Source: Acidobacteriota bacterium (GTDB lineage Bacteria; Acidobacteriota; Terriglobia; UBA7540). Taken from it: DNA of 55,646 nucleotides. The number at the start of each line of letters is the position of its first letter. The first letter of the stretch is position 1. Of the stretch, positions 26,018 to 35,109 are shown in pieces. The notes beneath the pieces were generated by a model. It made no database searches, was not told the origin of the DNA, and saw only the letters and a program-made list of their open reading frames with translations. Location of the stretch: the NCBI GenBank assembly GCA_021838785.1, contig JAKCCV010000023.1:1-55646 (forward strand), in the 5' to 3' direction. The position numbers and the translations under genes were made by a program.

Positions 26018-26836
26018 ATGACGGTCGCTTCTTCATCGCGGCTTTCCATCCGGTTCGGCGAATTAACTCAGCGGGGCGAGAAGGGGCTGGTCGTCTATCT
26101 CACGGCGGGCGACCCATCGCTGGATGCCACGGGCGAAATTCTGCAAGCGATTGACCAGGCGGGGGCGGACGTCATTGAGTTGGGCATTCCTTTTTCCGAC
26201 CCGTTGGCCGACGGCCCCGTCATTCAGCGAGCCTCCGAGCGGGCGCTGAAAGCCGGAACGACGCTTCGGAACGTATTGGCTTCGCTTAAGGATTGGCGGA
26301 AAGCCATCCAAGCACCCGTGGTGCTTTTCAGCTATTACAATCCGATCCTGCAATATGGCTTGACGGCTTTCGCCCGTCAGGCGCACGCAGCCGGCGCCGA
26401 CGGCGTTTTGGTGGTGGACCTGACGCCCGAGGAAGCAGATCCGTACCTCAAGGCGGTCCGGCAGGAAGGGCTGGACACCATTTTCCTGGCCTCGCCGACT
26501 TCCTCGGCAGAGCGCCTCCAGCGAGCTGCGGCAACCTCGTCGGGTTTTCTCTACCTCGTGTCCCGCACCGGCGTGACCGGCGAGCAGAAGGAATTAGCCG
26601 CGACTTTGGTCCCGCTCATCCAACGCGCGCGTGCGGTGACTCCATTGCCTATCGCGGTGGGGTTTGGGATATCCAATCCCCAACAGGTCCGCCGTGTTCA
26701 ACAATTCGCCGAGGCGGCGGTGGTGGGCAGTGCCGTTGTTCACGCGATCGAGGAACGCTTTTCAACCGGCGGAGCGCGGGCCATAGGTGATTTTGTTCGA
26801 TGGCTTAAACACGGCACAGAGAGCGAGGCGGCATGA
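26018..26836 (+). CDS. trpA: Tryptophan synthase alpha chain
   Basis: This encodes 272 residues. Catalytic acids are E54 (IELGIPFSDP) and D65 (DPLADGPVIQ), equivalent to the E49/D60 pair of the enteric enzyme. Later motifs are VLFSYYNPIL, VVDLTPEEA, YLVSRTGVTGEQ, VGFGISNP and GSAVV. It cleaves indole-glycerol phosphate and passes indole to TrpB. Its stop overlaps the ATG of the chorismate mutase gene (ATGA). Confidence 0.97.
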   Translation: MTVASSSRLSIRFGELTQRGEKGLVVYLTAGDPSLDATGEILQAIDQAGADVIELGIPFSDPLADGPVIQRASERALKAGTTLRNVLASLKDWRKAIQAPVVLFSYYNPILQYGLTAFARQAHAAGADGVLVVDLTPEEADPYLKAVRQEGLDTIFLASPTSSAERLQRAAATSSGFLYLVSRTGVTGEQKELAATLVPLIQRARAVTPLPIAVGFGISNPQQVRRVQQFAEAAVVGSAVVHAIEERFSTGGARAIGDFVRWLKHGTESEAA

Positions 26837-27132
26837 GCGATCTCGAGTGGTGGCGACAGCGCATTGACGAAGTGGACCGGAAATTGGTGGAGTTGTTGAA
26901 TGAGCGGTCGCGCTGCGCGCTCGAAATCGGCCACATCAAGAAGCGGCTCGGATTGCCGGCCTGGCAGCCGGAACGAGAAGCTCAGATTTTACGCAACGTG
27001 GTGCAGTCGAACGGCGGACCACTGGACGATGCTGCCATCCGGCGATTGTTTGAGCGCATTATTGATGAGGCCCGTGCCCTGGAGCGCCATGTCATGGAGG
27101 GCGGTGCGTATAAGGGTCAAGGGAAGGAGTAG
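26833..27132 (+). CDS. Chorismate mutase, AroQ class
   Basis: This is a stand-alone domain of 99 residues. The AroQ helical-bundle pattern is clear: WWRQRIDEVDRKLVELLNER, CALEIGHIKKRLG (Lys of the active site), PEREAQILRNV and IRRLFERIIDEARALE. It converts chorismate to prephenate, the branch to Phe and Tyr. It is coupled to trpA by a 4-bp overlap and lies 6 bp before the DAHP synthase gene. The mutase and DAHP synthase are fused in some bacteria and may associate here. Confidence 0.93.
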   Translation: MSDLEWWRQRIDEVDRKLVELLNERSRCALEIGHIKKRLGLPAWQPEREAQILRNVVQSNGGPLDDAAIRRLFERIIDEARALERHVMEGGAYKGQGKE

Positions 27133-27138
27133 CGAGTT

Positions 27139-28188
27139 ATGGTCGTCGTCATGCAAGAGGCCGCTACCGAGGAACAGATTCAGGCCGTCATCAGCAAACT
27201 CATGCGCATGGGCTTTGATATTCATCGCTCAACCGGCGTGCGACAGACCGTTTTGGGCGCCGTGGGAGCCAAAATTGACTTTGATACGAGGGATATCGAA
27301 CTGTTGGACGGCGTGGCCGAGGTGGTTCGCATTTCCTCTCCCTACAAATTGGTGAGCCGGCACTTTCGCCCGGAGGGGTCGGTGATCCATCTCGGGCGCG
27401 GAGTGAACGTGGGAGCCGAGGAAGTGGTGGTGATGGCGGGACCGTGCAGCGTGGAAAGCCAGGATCAAATCGAAACCATCGCTGCCTTGGTGGCCGCAGC
27501 AGCTTCCAAGGTCCTGCGGGGCGGAGCTTTTAAGCCGCGAACTTCGCCGTACAGCTTCCAAGGAGTGGGCGCCAAGGGGCTTGAGTGGATGCGTGGCGCG
27601 GCGGATCGCCATGGATTGCTGGTCGTTTCCGAAGTGATGGATCAAACCCAGATTCCCATGATGCTGGAGTTTGTAGATGTTCTGCAGGTGGGGGCTCGCA
27701 ACATGCAAAATTATAACCTGCTCAAGGAGCTGGGCAAGGTTGCGAAGCCCGTGTTGTTGAAGCGCGGTATCTCCGCCACCATCGAGGAGTTGCTGCTCTC
27801 GGCGGAGTACATCATGTCGGGCGGAAACTACAATGTGGTCCTGTGCGAGCGGGGTATCCGAACCTTTGAAAATTACACGCGCAACACGCTGGATCTATCG
27901 GCCATCCCCGTCATCAAGAAGCTCTCTCACTTGCCCATTGTCGTGGACCCCTCGCATGGCACCGGCCGGCGGGACAAGGTTCCGCCGATGGCGCGGGCGG
28001 CGGTGGCGGCCGGAGCCGATGGGCTGTTAATCGAAGTTCACCATGACCCTGAGAAGGCTTTAAGTGACGGCGCGCAATCGCTCTACCCTGACCAGCTAAC
28101 GCAGTTGATGAAGGAGCTCCGGATGATTGTGCCGGCCGTGGGCCGAACGCTTGCGGAGGCTCCTCCGTCGGCTGAAGGAACCCGTTGA
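27139..28188 (+). CDS. aroF: 3-deoxy-7-phosphoheptulonate (DAHP) synthase, AroF-type
   Basis: This encodes 349 residues. An N-terminal ferredoxin-like domain (about 1-75, with [14 protein letters not shown]) precedes the type I-beta DAHP synthase barrel: [13 protein letters not shown] (metal-binding Cys), [82 protein letters not shown] and [12 protein letters not shown]. It joins PEP and erythrose 4-phosphate at the head of the shikimate pathway. In Thermotoga-type enzymes the N-terminal domain binds aromatic amino acids for feedback control; the same is likely here. Confidence 0.96.
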   Translation: MVVVMQEAATEEQIQAVISKLMRMGFDIHRSTGVRQTVLGAVGAKIDFDTRDIELLDGVAEVVRISSPYKLVSRHFRPEGSVIHLGRGVNVGAEEVVVMAGPCSVESQDQIETIAALVAAAASKVLRGGAFKPRTSPYSFQGVGAKGLEWMRGAADRHGLLVVSEVMDQTQIPMMLEFVDVLQVGARNMQNYNLLKELGKVAKPVLLKRGISATIEELLLSAEYIMSGGNYNVVLCERGIRTFENYTRNTLDLSAIPVIKKLSHLPIVVDPSHGTGRRDKVPPMARAAVAAGADGLLIEVHHDPEKALSDGAQSLYPDQLTQLMKELRMIVPAVGRTLAEAPPSAEGTR

Positions 28189-28189
28189 C

Positions 28190-29071
28190 GTGTCTGCCGA
28201 ACCCGTCCATTTTCGCCGCATTGCCATTGTGGGGCTTGGCTTGATCGGAGGCTCGTGGGCGTTGGCGCTCGAAAGAGCGAGAATTCACGCGGAGCGCGTG
28301 GGATGTGACCAACGCTCCGTGTTGCGTCGCGCCCTGGCGTGCGGGGCCATCGAGCGCGGCTCAACGAGCCTAACCCATGCCACCCAAGACGCTGACCTCA
28401 TTATCGTTGCCACCCCGATCGGGACCATCTTGAAACAATTGCGGACGCTCAGCCAGTGTGCTTCGCCAGGAGCTTTGATCACCGATGTCGGCAGCACCAA
28501 ACAGAGCATTTGTGAGCGTGCCCGCCAGTTATTCAAAAATGGGGCGCTCTTTCTCGGAGGCCACCCTTTAGCGGGCCGGGAGCGCTCCGGCTTTGGGAGC
28601 GCCGGCGCAGAGCTGCTGCGAGGCGCGACGTACCTGCTTTCGCCTGTTGCCGCTTCGGACCTTGGGGATCCGCGGGTGCAAGCCTTTGAGCGCCTGGTGC
28701 GCCGTATCGGCGCACGGCCCCATATCGCTGATGCGGCAGTGCATGACCGCCAAGTCGCGTATCTTTCCCATCTGCCTCAATTGGTCTCGACAGCTCTAGC
28801 AAGCCTGATGGTGGACAACACCGGACCGAAGGCGCTGTCGCTTGAGTGGGCGGCATCCGGCTTTCGGGATATGACCCGATTGGCTGAAAGCCCATATCAC
28901 GTGTGGCGAGACATTTGTCAAACCAATAGTCGAAATATCGAAAAGGCGCTCGACGAGCTGACAAGGAAACTGCAAATGATTCGGCGGCATCTTAAGACGC
29001 CTCGCCTCGAAGCGGAATTCCAGCAGGCATTGAAATTGCGGCGAGAGTTAAGAAAGGTAGTGAGCTCGTGA
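28190..29071 (+). CDS. tyrA: Prephenate dehydrogenase
   Basis: This encodes 293 residues from the GTG at 28190, which directly follows the aroF stop; the frame is open further upstream inside aroF. A Rossmann nucleotide-binding motif sits at the start (IAIVGLGLIGGSWA). Then come LIIVATPIG, DVGSTKQSI and GGHPLAGRERSGFG, the prephenate-binding segment, followed by VHDRQVAYLSHLPQLVSTAL. It oxidatively decarboxylates prephenate to hydroxyphenylpyruvate for tyrosine. No ACT domain is attached, so feedback would have to act elsewhere. Confidence 0.95.
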   Translation: MSAEPVHFRRIAIVGLGLIGGSWALALERARIHAERVGCDQRSVLRRALACGAIERGSTSLTHATQDADLIIVATPIGTILKQLRTLSQCASPGALITDVGSTKQSICERARQLFKNGALFLGGHPLAGRERSGFGSAGAELLRGATYLLSPVAASDLGDPRVQAFERLVRRIGARPHIADAAVHDRQVAYLSHLPQLVSTALASLMVDNTGPKALSLEWAASGFRDMTRLAESPYHVWRDICQTNSRNIEKALDELTRKLQMIRRHLKTPRLEAEFQQALKLRRELRKVVSS

Positions 29072-29154
29072 ACCGTAGGGGCTGTTGGCCTGCCATCGCG
29101 CTCGCCTCATGCCGGCGTGGGTTGTCCGTGAGGCCGTGACTGCAGAGGGCGGAG

Positions 29155-29853
29155 ATGAACAAGATATTTGCCGATGCGGAAGCTGCCATCGCTGACCTTC
29201 CCGATGGCGCCGCCCTTATGGTGGGTGGCTTTGGCCTGTGCGGAATTCCGGAAAACTTGATCGCGGCCGTACGCCGCAAAGGAATTAAACATTTGACGGT
29301 CATCAGCAACAATGCCGGCGTGGACGATTTCGGCTTGGGTCTTTTGCTCCAAACGGGTCAAATTCGGAAAGTCATCGGGACCTACGTGGGAGAGAACAAG
29401 TTGTTGGAAAGTCTGGCCATCTCGGGCCAAATCGAATTGGAGCTGATGCCCCAAGGAACCTTTGCCGAACGAATCCGGGCCGGCGGTGCCGGCATTCCGG
29501 CATTTTATACTCCCACGGGAGTCGGCACCGTGGTTGCCGAGGGCAAGGAGATACGCTCTTTTGACGGCCGCGAGTATTTGTTGGAGCGAGCCTTGCGCGC
29601 CGATTATGCTTTTGTTAAGGCGTGGAAAGGGGATCGGTGGGGTAATCTAGTTTATCGGAAAACGGCGCGGAACTTTAATCCGATGATGGCCACCGCCGCG
29701 GACGTGACGGTGGCAGAGGTTGAAGAATTGGTTGAGCTGGGCGAACTGGATCCGAACTGCATTGTGACTCCCGGTATTTACGTGGACCGGATCTTTCAAG
29801 CCGCCCGTCTGGAAAAACGCATTGAGAAACGAACGGTCCGCCGACGAGGCTGA
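29155..29853 (+). CDS. scoA: 3-oxoacid CoA-transferase subunit A
   Basis: This encodes 232 residues with GGGCGGAG before ATG. Family I CoA-transferase subunit A signatures are [15 protein letters not shown] near residue 22, [16 protein letters not shown], the oxyanion region [22 protein letters not shown] and [18 protein letters not shown]. With the next gene it transfers CoA between succinate and acetoacetate (SCOT activity) for ketone-body, butyrate or polyhydroxyalkanoate metabolism; the substrate is not provable from sequence. The stop and the scoB start overlap by one base. Confidence 0.95.
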   Translation: MNKIFADAEAAIADLPDGAALMVGGFGLCGIPENLIAAVRRKGIKHLTVISNNAGVDDFGLGLLLQTGQIRKVIGTYVGENKLLESLAISGQIELELMPQGTFAERIRAGGAGIPAFYTPTGVGTVVAEGKEIRSFDGREYLLERALRADYAFVKAWKGDRWGNLVYRKTARNFNPMMATAADVTVAEVEELVELGELDPNCIVTPGIYVDRIFQAARLEKRIEKRTVRRRG

Positions 29854-30509
29854 TGGATAAAAGAGAAATCATTGCCCGGCGTGTCGCGCAGGAACTCCGA
29901 GACGGGTATTACGTCAACCTGGGCATTGGTATTCCGACGCTGGTCTCCAACTATGTTCCGGCGGGCATGGAAGTTATCCTGCAATCAGAAAATGGCATGC
30001 TCGGCGTTGGGCCTTATCCCTGGGAAGGAGAGCAGGATCCCGACCTTATCAATGCCGGCAAAGAGACCGTGACCGAGCTGCCGGGAACCGCTTATTTTTC
30101 AAGCGCCGATTCTTTCGCCATGATTCGCGGCGGTCACATTGATTTGACGGTGCTAGGAGCCCTCGAGGTGGACCAGGAAGGCAATCTGGCCAGTTGGATG
30201 ATTCCTGGCAAGATGGTCAAGGGCATGGGCGGGAGCATGGATCTGGTTGCCGGGGCCCGACGCGTCATCGTCGCGATGGAGCACACCACCAAGGATGGCA
30301 AGCCCAAAATCCTAAAGCGATGCACGCTGCCGCTGACCGGGAAGAAGGTGGTGAATGCCATCGTGACGGAACTTGCCTTTATGGACGTTACTCCGACGGG
30401 TCTTTTGGTGAGAGAATTGGCTCCCGGCGTGACGCCGGATGAGGTTATGAGCGTAACCGAGGCCCCGCTTGTCGTCGCCAAGAACGTCGGAACCTTCCGC
30501 TTTACATAA
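29853..30509 (+). CDS. scoB: 3-oxoacid CoA-transferase subunit B
   Basis: This encodes 218 residues. The catalytic glutamate is E46 in [14 protein letters not shown], which forms the glutamyl-CoA thioester. Other family motifs are [43 protein letters not shown] and [10 protein letters not shown]. It forms a heterotetramer with subunit A. The start codon overlaps the last base of scoA (TGATGG). Confidence 0.95.
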   Translation: MDKREIIARRVAQELRDGYYVNLGIGIPTLVSNYVPAGMEVILQSENGMLGVGPYPWEGEQDPDLINAGKETVTELPGTAYFSSADSFAMIRGGHIDLTVLGALEVDQEGNLASWMIPGKMVKGMGGSMDLVAGARRVIVAMEHTTKDGKPKILKRCTLPLTGKKVVNAIVTELAFMDVTPTGLLVRELAPGVTPDEVMSVTEAPLVVAKNVGTFRFT

Positions 30510-30716
30510 GGGCGCGCGGCCAGGAAGTGGGCAATCGAGCGTTCTCGGAGTTGGCGATAGGTTGCGGCCTCAAAGTTGACGAGGGCCACCCAATCGCCTT
30601 GCCCTGCGTAGCGAGCAATCAAAGGGAGGAAGGGAAGCGGGGCTCATGGATAGTTGAGGGCTCGTAGGTTCAGGGTTGGAAGTTTATATGATGAACAGCC
30701 AAGCATAGGAATAACC

Positions 30717-31034
30717 ATGGAAATCAACTCGATTGTCATTTTAAGTCTCACGGGTCCCAAGGAAAAAATTTGGGGTCAACTGATTGGGCTCACAACGGCA
30801 GGGGTCACGATCCGCGGCATCGAACTGGAATCTTTTGATGATTTATTGCGACAGATTATGGGACAGGAAGAAGCGACGGTGGGCCTGGCAACCGTCTTTT
30901 ACCCCATCCATCGTGTGGAGCGCATTGCGCTCGATGAGCCGAGCGGTTCGCTTCCCTCCTTGGCGGACCGCTTCCGAGGCAAGGTTGGAATCAGCATCCA
31001 GGAGTATCTTGGGCTTGAAACGCCACGAGTCTAA
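30717..31034 (+). CDS. Conserved-looking protein of unknown function upstream of pgsA
   Basis: This encodes 105 residues. I chose ATG 30717 (AGGA seven bases upstream) over an upstream in-frame start. Alternating strands at the N-terminus (INSIVILSLTGPKEKIWGQL, TAGVTIRGIELESFDDLL) suggest a small beta-barrel such as an Sm-like fold, and FYPIHRVERIALDEPSG is a striking central segment. There are no membrane segments or cysteines. Its TAA stop directly abuts the ATG of pgsA, so co-expression is very likely. Function unknown. Confidence 0.65.
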   Translation: MEINSIVILSLTGPKEKIWGQLIGLTTAGVTIRGIELESFDDLLRQIMGQEEATVGLATVFYPIHRVERIALDEPSGSLPSLADRFRGKVGISIQEYLGLETPRV

Positions 31035-31622
31035 ATGCCCATGACGCGCCGCGTGCTCTCTCCCGCAAATCAAATCACCATTTTGCGCTTGGTATTTGTG
31101 CCGGTATTTGTGATGTTGGTGCTGGGCGGGAAATTTAGGCTGGCCTTTGGGGTGATCGTGGTTGCCGCTCTTTCGGACGCTCTGGATGGCACGGTGGCTC
31201 GCCTCACGGGAAACGTCACGCCGGTGGGCGTAGCGCTCGACCCCATCGCGGACAAAATCCTGATGAGCGCTGCCTTCATCATCCTGGCTTACCGGAATGC
31301 CTTGCCGTGGTGGTTGACGATCATGGTGCTGACCCGCGATGGAGGGATTCTACTGACCGCTTTGCTAATCAGCCTTGTGGCCGGATACCGGCCGTTTCAT
31401 CCGACGTTGCTGGGGAAGGCTTCAACCGCCGTTCAAATCACGACCGTCATCGTGGCGATGGCGCGGTTGGGATGGCCAGCCTGGGTTGCAGAAAAATGGC
31501 TGGAGGCGCTGGTGGATTTGGCCGCCTTGTTCACCGTTGCCTCGGCGGCACATTACCTCTGGGTCGTGCGACGACGCTACGCCGAACACGCGGCGAGTGC
31601 CAGTGAAAAGTTGAGCGTCTAG
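31035..31622 (+). CDS. pgsA: CDP-alcohol phosphatidyltransferase (phosphatidylglycerophosphate synthase-like)
   Basis: This encodes 195 residues with four to six transmembrane helices. The signature D-x2-D-G-x2-A-R-x8-G-x3-D-x3-D is visible as SDALDGTVARLTGNVTPVG then ALDPIADK, with all catalytic Asp residues in place. It exchanges the CMP of CDP-diacylglycerol for glycerol-3-phosphate (or another alcohol) in the inner membrane. PgsA is the best guess from N-terminal similarity (NQITILRLVFVPVFV) and size. Confidence 0.88.
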   Translation: MPMTRRVLSPANQITILRLVFVPVFVMLVLGGKFRLAFGVIVVAALSDALDGTVARLTGNVTPVGVALDPIADKILMSAAFIILAYRNALPWWLTIMVLTRDGGILLTALLISLVAGYRPFHPTLLGKASTAVQITTVIVAMARLGWPAWVAEKWLEALVDLAALFTVASAAHYLWVVRRRYAEHAASASEKLSV

Positions 31623-31705
31623 CCGTCGTGGGCCTTTCACGCTGCCGGGAGGTTGAGCGGCAACCGCCACCGGCAGGCGCGGTCGGCGCCGACCGAGTTC
31701 AAGAC

Positions 31706-31735
31706 TTGCAAGGATTACGCGGAGAACGCTAGAAT
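31706..31735 (+). promoter_or_regulatory. Promoter candidate for the MetX-like gene
   Basis: TTGCAA (31706-31711), 18-bp spacer, TAGAAT (31730-31735), about 95 bp upstream of ATG 31832. Confidence 0.45.
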
Positions 31736-31831
31736 CCAGCCCAAGATCATTCAGGCGGAGAGCGTATCGCTGCCTGACCCATGAGCCGGCCCAGGCCAAA
31801 GAGTTGTTCTGGGCAGCCGGGAGGAGGTTTT

Positions 31832-32887
31832 ATGTTGGTTAAAAGACTTATTTTTGTCATCAGTGCCATCAGTTTAGTGGGAGGGCTCGCGGGGGCGGCG
31901 CCGCTTGGGGCTCAGGGTCAGCTACGGATGGCATCGCTCGGCAATTTCCATCTTGAAAACGGCGAAGTGATCCGTGATTTCCAGATCGGCTATCGGACTT
32001 TTGGAACCCTCAGCGCCGCTAAATCCAACGCGGTCCTGATGCCGACGTGGTTTACGGGAACGTCAAAGGAACTGGAGGGAGCGGTCGGGCCTGGGCGCCT
32101 CATTGACCCGTCGAAGTACTTTGTCATTCTGGTGGATGCCATTGGCGATGGGGTCACGTCGTCTCCCTCGAACAGCAAGCTCCAGCCGCGGATGAGTTTT
32201 CCTCGGTTCACGATTCTGGATATGGTGCGCGCCGAGCATGAGCTGGCAACGCGGGTGCTGAAGCTCCGTCATCTTCACGCGGTAATGGGAATTTCGATGG
32301 GCGGCATGCAGACCTTTCAATGGATGGTCGCCTACCCGCATTTCATGGACGAGGCGATTCCCATCGTCGGCTCGCCCAAACTCACTTCTTACGACTTGTT
32401 ACTCTGGAAGGCCGAGGAGCACGCGATCGAAGCCGATTGCAAATGGAATCATGGAAACTACACTTCCATGCCGGTGGCCGGCATGAGAGCCGCGGCGGAT
32501 ATTCACACGCTCAATTTGACGACTCCGACTTATCGGGTGGAGCACACAACACCTCAAGCTTTCCCTCAGTTTCTCAGTTCAACCGAGTTGCAGATTATGC
32601 GAAGCTTTGACGCGAATGATTGGATTCGCCAACTTCAAGCGATGATGGCGGACGACGTTTCCAAGCCCTTCGGCGGCTCGATGCGGAAGGCGGCGGCTGT
32701 GGTTCGCGCGCGAGTGCTGGTGGTTCCGGCGCAGCAGGATCATATGGTCAACCCCGCTCCCGCCATTGCATTCGCCAAGCTGATTCACGCTAAGATGCTG
32801 CTGCTGACCTCGGATTGCGGCCATCTGAGCCCCGGCTGTGAGGCAGGACTGCTTGACCGCACGGTCGCTCAATTTCTTGCCCAGTGA
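31832..32887 (+). CDS. Exported alpha/beta hydrolase of the MetX (homoserine acetyltransferase) family
   Basis: The ATG at 31832 has GGAGGAGG upstream and opens a signal peptide (LIFVISAISLVGGLAGAAPL, cleavage near AQG), giving 351 residues. The fold matches MetX: QIGYRTFGTL, LMPTWFTGTSKE, VDAIGDGVTSSPSN, nucleophile S155 in GISMGGMQ, then the Asp in VPAQQDHMVNP and His in SDCGHLSPGCE. MetX itself is cytoplasmic and acts in methionine synthesis. A secreted form more likely acts as an esterase or acyl-transferase on an unknown substrate, so I do not assign metX. Confidence 0.85.
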   Translation: MLVKRLIFVISAISLVGGLAGAAPLGAQGQLRMASLGNFHLENGEVIRDFQIGYRTFGTLSAAKSNAVLMPTWFTGTSKELEGAVGPGRLIDPSKYFVILVDAIGDGVTSSPSNSKLQPRMSFPRFTILDMVRAEHELATRVLKLRHLHAVMGISMGGMQTFQWMVAYPHFMDEAIPIVGSPKLTSYDLLLWKAEEHAIEADCKWNHGNYTSMPVAGMRAAADIHTLNLTTPTYRVEHTTPQAFPQFLSSTELQIMRSFDANDWIRQLQAMMADDVSKPFGGSMRKAAAVVRARVLVVPAQQDHMVNPAPAIAFAKLIHAKMLLLTSDCGHLSPGCEAGLLDRTVAQFLAQ

Positions 32888-33117
32888 AATGCGGCGACCC
32901 GTGGATGAGTCGCGCATGAATCTCATCCTGATGGGTGGGCGTTGCGGGGCTGCTATAATGGCAAGCCGAAGGGGACGGAACGCGAAGGCGTGCCGGCAGG
33001 GAGGCAGGCTGCGCCACGAAGAGGCTCCGCCCAGCGGACTCGCGCTTTGTTTGAACGGCGCCTCCACCGAGCGGACCTCAAAATCCCTCAGTGGGCCGGC
33101 GACGGACCCGCCGTCAG

Positions 33118-34029
33118 ATGGACAAGCTCATCGAACGCTACGTGAATTACCTTCGCGTGGAGAGGAATGCCTCTCCGCACACGCTTCGGAATTATCGCAG
33201 CGACCTGCTTCAGTTTCGCAACTTTTTGATTCAACATGATGCCGAGCCGGCGATTGACGTCAACAAAATCACCCCTCTCAAAATCCGCGCTTTTCTGGCA
33301 TTCCTCTTTGAACGCGAGAAGAAAAAAACCTCCATTGCGCGCAAGCTTGCCGCCCTCCGAGCCTTTTTTAAGTTCCTGACCCGCGAGAAGTTGCTTCACC
33401 AGGACCCGGCGGCTGCGGTTTCGACTCCCAAACTGGACAAAAGTTTGCCACGCATTATGACAGAAGAAGAAGCGAACGATTTCCTTGACCGCCTCGGCGC
33501 CCTGGCCAAGGTTGGCGATTGGAAGGTGCTGCGCGACCGGGCCATCCTCGAGCTTCTGTATGCCTCCGGTCTGCGCGTCAGTGAGCTAACGGGCCTTGAC
33601 CTCGGCGGCGTGAATTTGGGAGAAAATTTTGTACTCGTTCGGGGCAAAGGGGACCGCGAACGCATCGTTCCCTTTGGGTCTAAGGCCAAGGTGGCCCTGG
33701 AAGCCTATCTGCCGGTTCGAGAGCGTATTCTGCGTGACACCCGGACAGGTTGTGGGGGGCTTTTCCTGAATGCGCGCGGAAGGCGATTGACCCCGCGGTC
33801 GGTGGATCGCCTTCTCAAACGATACGTCAAGCAATTCGCTCCCCACCTCCGCGCCAGCCCCCATTCCCTGCGCCATGCCTTCGCTTCCCACTTGCTGGCG
33901 GAGGGTGCCGATCTGCGCGCCATTCAGGAAATGCTGGGGCACAAAAGCCTTGCCACGACGCAAAAATATACGCAAGTTTCCATTCAGCACCTCATTGACG
34001 TGTACGATAAAACCCACCCCAAGGCATAG
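33118..34029 (+). CDS. Tyrosine site-specific recombinase, XerC/XerD type
   Basis: This encodes 303 residues from ATG 33118; a GTG 27 bp upstream is in frame. The N-terminal SAM-like core-binding domain (about 1-90, VNYLRVERNASPHTLRNYRS) precedes the catalytic domain. The catalytic set is complete: R153 (GLRVSELTGLD), K177 (RGKGDRER), H249 and R252 (HSLRHAFASHLL), H275 (LGHKSLATTQ) and Y284 (KYTQVS). Length and motifs fit the chromosome-dimer resolvases rather than phage integrases. Sequence alone does not decide between XerC and XerD. Confidence 0.92.
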   Translation: MDKLIERYVNYLRVERNASPHTLRNYRSDLLQFRNFLIQHDAEPAIDVNKITPLKIRAFLAFLFEREKKKTSIARKLAALRAFFKFLTREKLLHQDPAAAVSTPKLDKSLPRIMTEEEANDFLDRLGALAKVGDWKVLRDRAILELLYASGLRVSELTGLDLGGVNLGENFVLVRGKGDRERIVPFGSKAKVALEAYLPVRERILRDTRTGCGGLFLNARGRRLTPRSVDRLLKRYVKQFAPHLRASPHSLRHAFASHLLAEGADLRAIQEMLGHKSLATTQKYTQVSIQHLIDVYDKTHPKA

Positions 34030-34121
34030 CCGAAAGCACCTAAAAAGTGCCGATGCCTGTTTGCGGCTGGTGACGGAAGCGGGGCGACTGCGGTAAAATA
34101 CAGGCTTCGGTTTGACTTTCC

Positions 34122-34916
34122 ATGAGTTCACTGTCTCGCGTCTCTGTCGTTCAGTACTTGAACACTGTTCCCCTGGTGTGGGGAATGCTCAAGGGTGAGC
34201 AACAGGGGAAATACGCTCTCTCCTTCACGACGCCCGCCCTTTGTGCGGATGCCGTGCACTCCGGGCAAGCGGACATTGGAATTATTCCGTCCATTGAGTA
34301 TCAGCGCCTGGAGCGCGCGCAAATCTTGTCCGGCCTCGCCATTGCCTCCAAGGGCGAAGTCAAGAGTGTGCTTCTTCTGAGCAAAGTTCCCATCGAGCAA
34401 GTCAAAACGGTGGCGCTCGACAATTCTTCCCGCACTTCGGCGGCTCTTCTGCGCATTCTTCTGCGCAAATTTTACTCTCGCTTCGTCACGATGATCCCCG
34501 CCGCCCCAAACCCGGAGGAGATGCTTCGGCGCGCCGACGCAGCGCTCGTAATCGGAGATCCTGCGTTGACCTATGAAGGACCGGTCGCGGAAGTTTACGA
34601 CCTGGCGGCCGAGTGGAAAAGGTTTACAAATCTTCCTTTTGTGTTCGCGCTTTGGGTGGGACACGAGCGGGCAGGGATCGGCCGCCTGCGCGAAGATTTT
34701 TCGGCCTCGCGCGACTTTGGCCTGCAGCATATTGACGACATTGCCGCTGAATACGCGCCTCGCTTGAAGATGCGGCCGGAAGGCATCAAGATTTACTTGA
34801 CTCAGAATATTGATTATTCTTTGGACGAGGAGAACCGAAAGGGGCTGCGCCTTTTCTTTAAGCTGGCCCGCGAAGCGGGCATCGTCCCCGTGGAAAAGGA
34901 GCCCAATTTCGCCTAG
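34122..34916 (+). CDS. mqnA: Chorismate dehydratase of the futalosine menaquinone pathway
   Basis: This encodes 264 residues. Family motifs are VSVVQYLNTVPLVWGM, FTTPALCADAVHSGQADIGIIPSIEY, KSVLLLSKVP, LDNSSRTSAALLRILL, ALVIGDPAL and the C-terminal YLTQNIDYSLDEENRKGL. MqnA removes water from chorismate to give 3-enolpyruvylbenzoate, the first step of the alternative menaquinone route. The TAG stop (34914-34916) is directly followed by the second copy of the 124-bp repeat, which separates it from mqnC. Confidence 0.95.
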   Translation: MSSLSRVSVVQYLNTVPLVWGMLKGEQQGKYALSFTTPALCADAVHSGQADIGIIPSIEYQRLERAQILSGLAIASKGEVKSVLLLSKVPIEQVKTVALDNSSRTSAALLRILLRKFYSRFVTMIPAAPNPEEMLRRADAALVIGDPALTYEGPVAEVYDLAAEWKRFTNLPFVFALWVGHERAGIGRLREDFSASRDFGLQHIDDIAAEYAPRLKMRPEGIKIYLTQNIDYSLDEENRKGLRLFFKLAREAGIVPVEKEPNFA

Positions 34917-35040
34917 TATCCTGGGTCGTAAGAAGGATGAGTAATTCCGGGCCGTTAGGCCTCCCGCAAGTCCTTGGCGAGCTTTGCGCCTTGGCGTGAA
35001 ACAGGCATTTAGTTGTTTGTCGAACTTCTGACTTAGGGCA
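34917..35040 (-). repeat. MITE-like 124-bp dispersed repeat, copy 2 (inverted)
   Basis: Read on the minus strand this matches 5935-6058 over the full 124 bp, with about 16 substitutions and no indels. The terminal repeats are more decayed than in copy 1 (TGCCCTAAGTC against TATCCTGGGTC, 7 of 11 positions). It starts at the base after the mqnA stop and ends about 70 bp before mqnC. Confidence 0.8.
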
Positions 35041-35109
35041 CTGGCTCCGTTCAACCGCTCTGAGCTGACACGCAGGGGAACCGCCGAGGTTCTGACGAAC
35101 GATCACGCG

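Noticed and set aside
30134-30622. Minus-strand frame crossing the scoB end and the following gap
   Set aside because: Most of it is antisense to scoB. The part in the gap (about 30510-30620) has some protein-like look but no start signal or homology I can recognise.
31781-31831. Upstream start for the MetX-like gene
   Set aside because: The ATG at 31832 has GGAGGAGG and begins a proper signal peptide; the upstream codons would spoil it.
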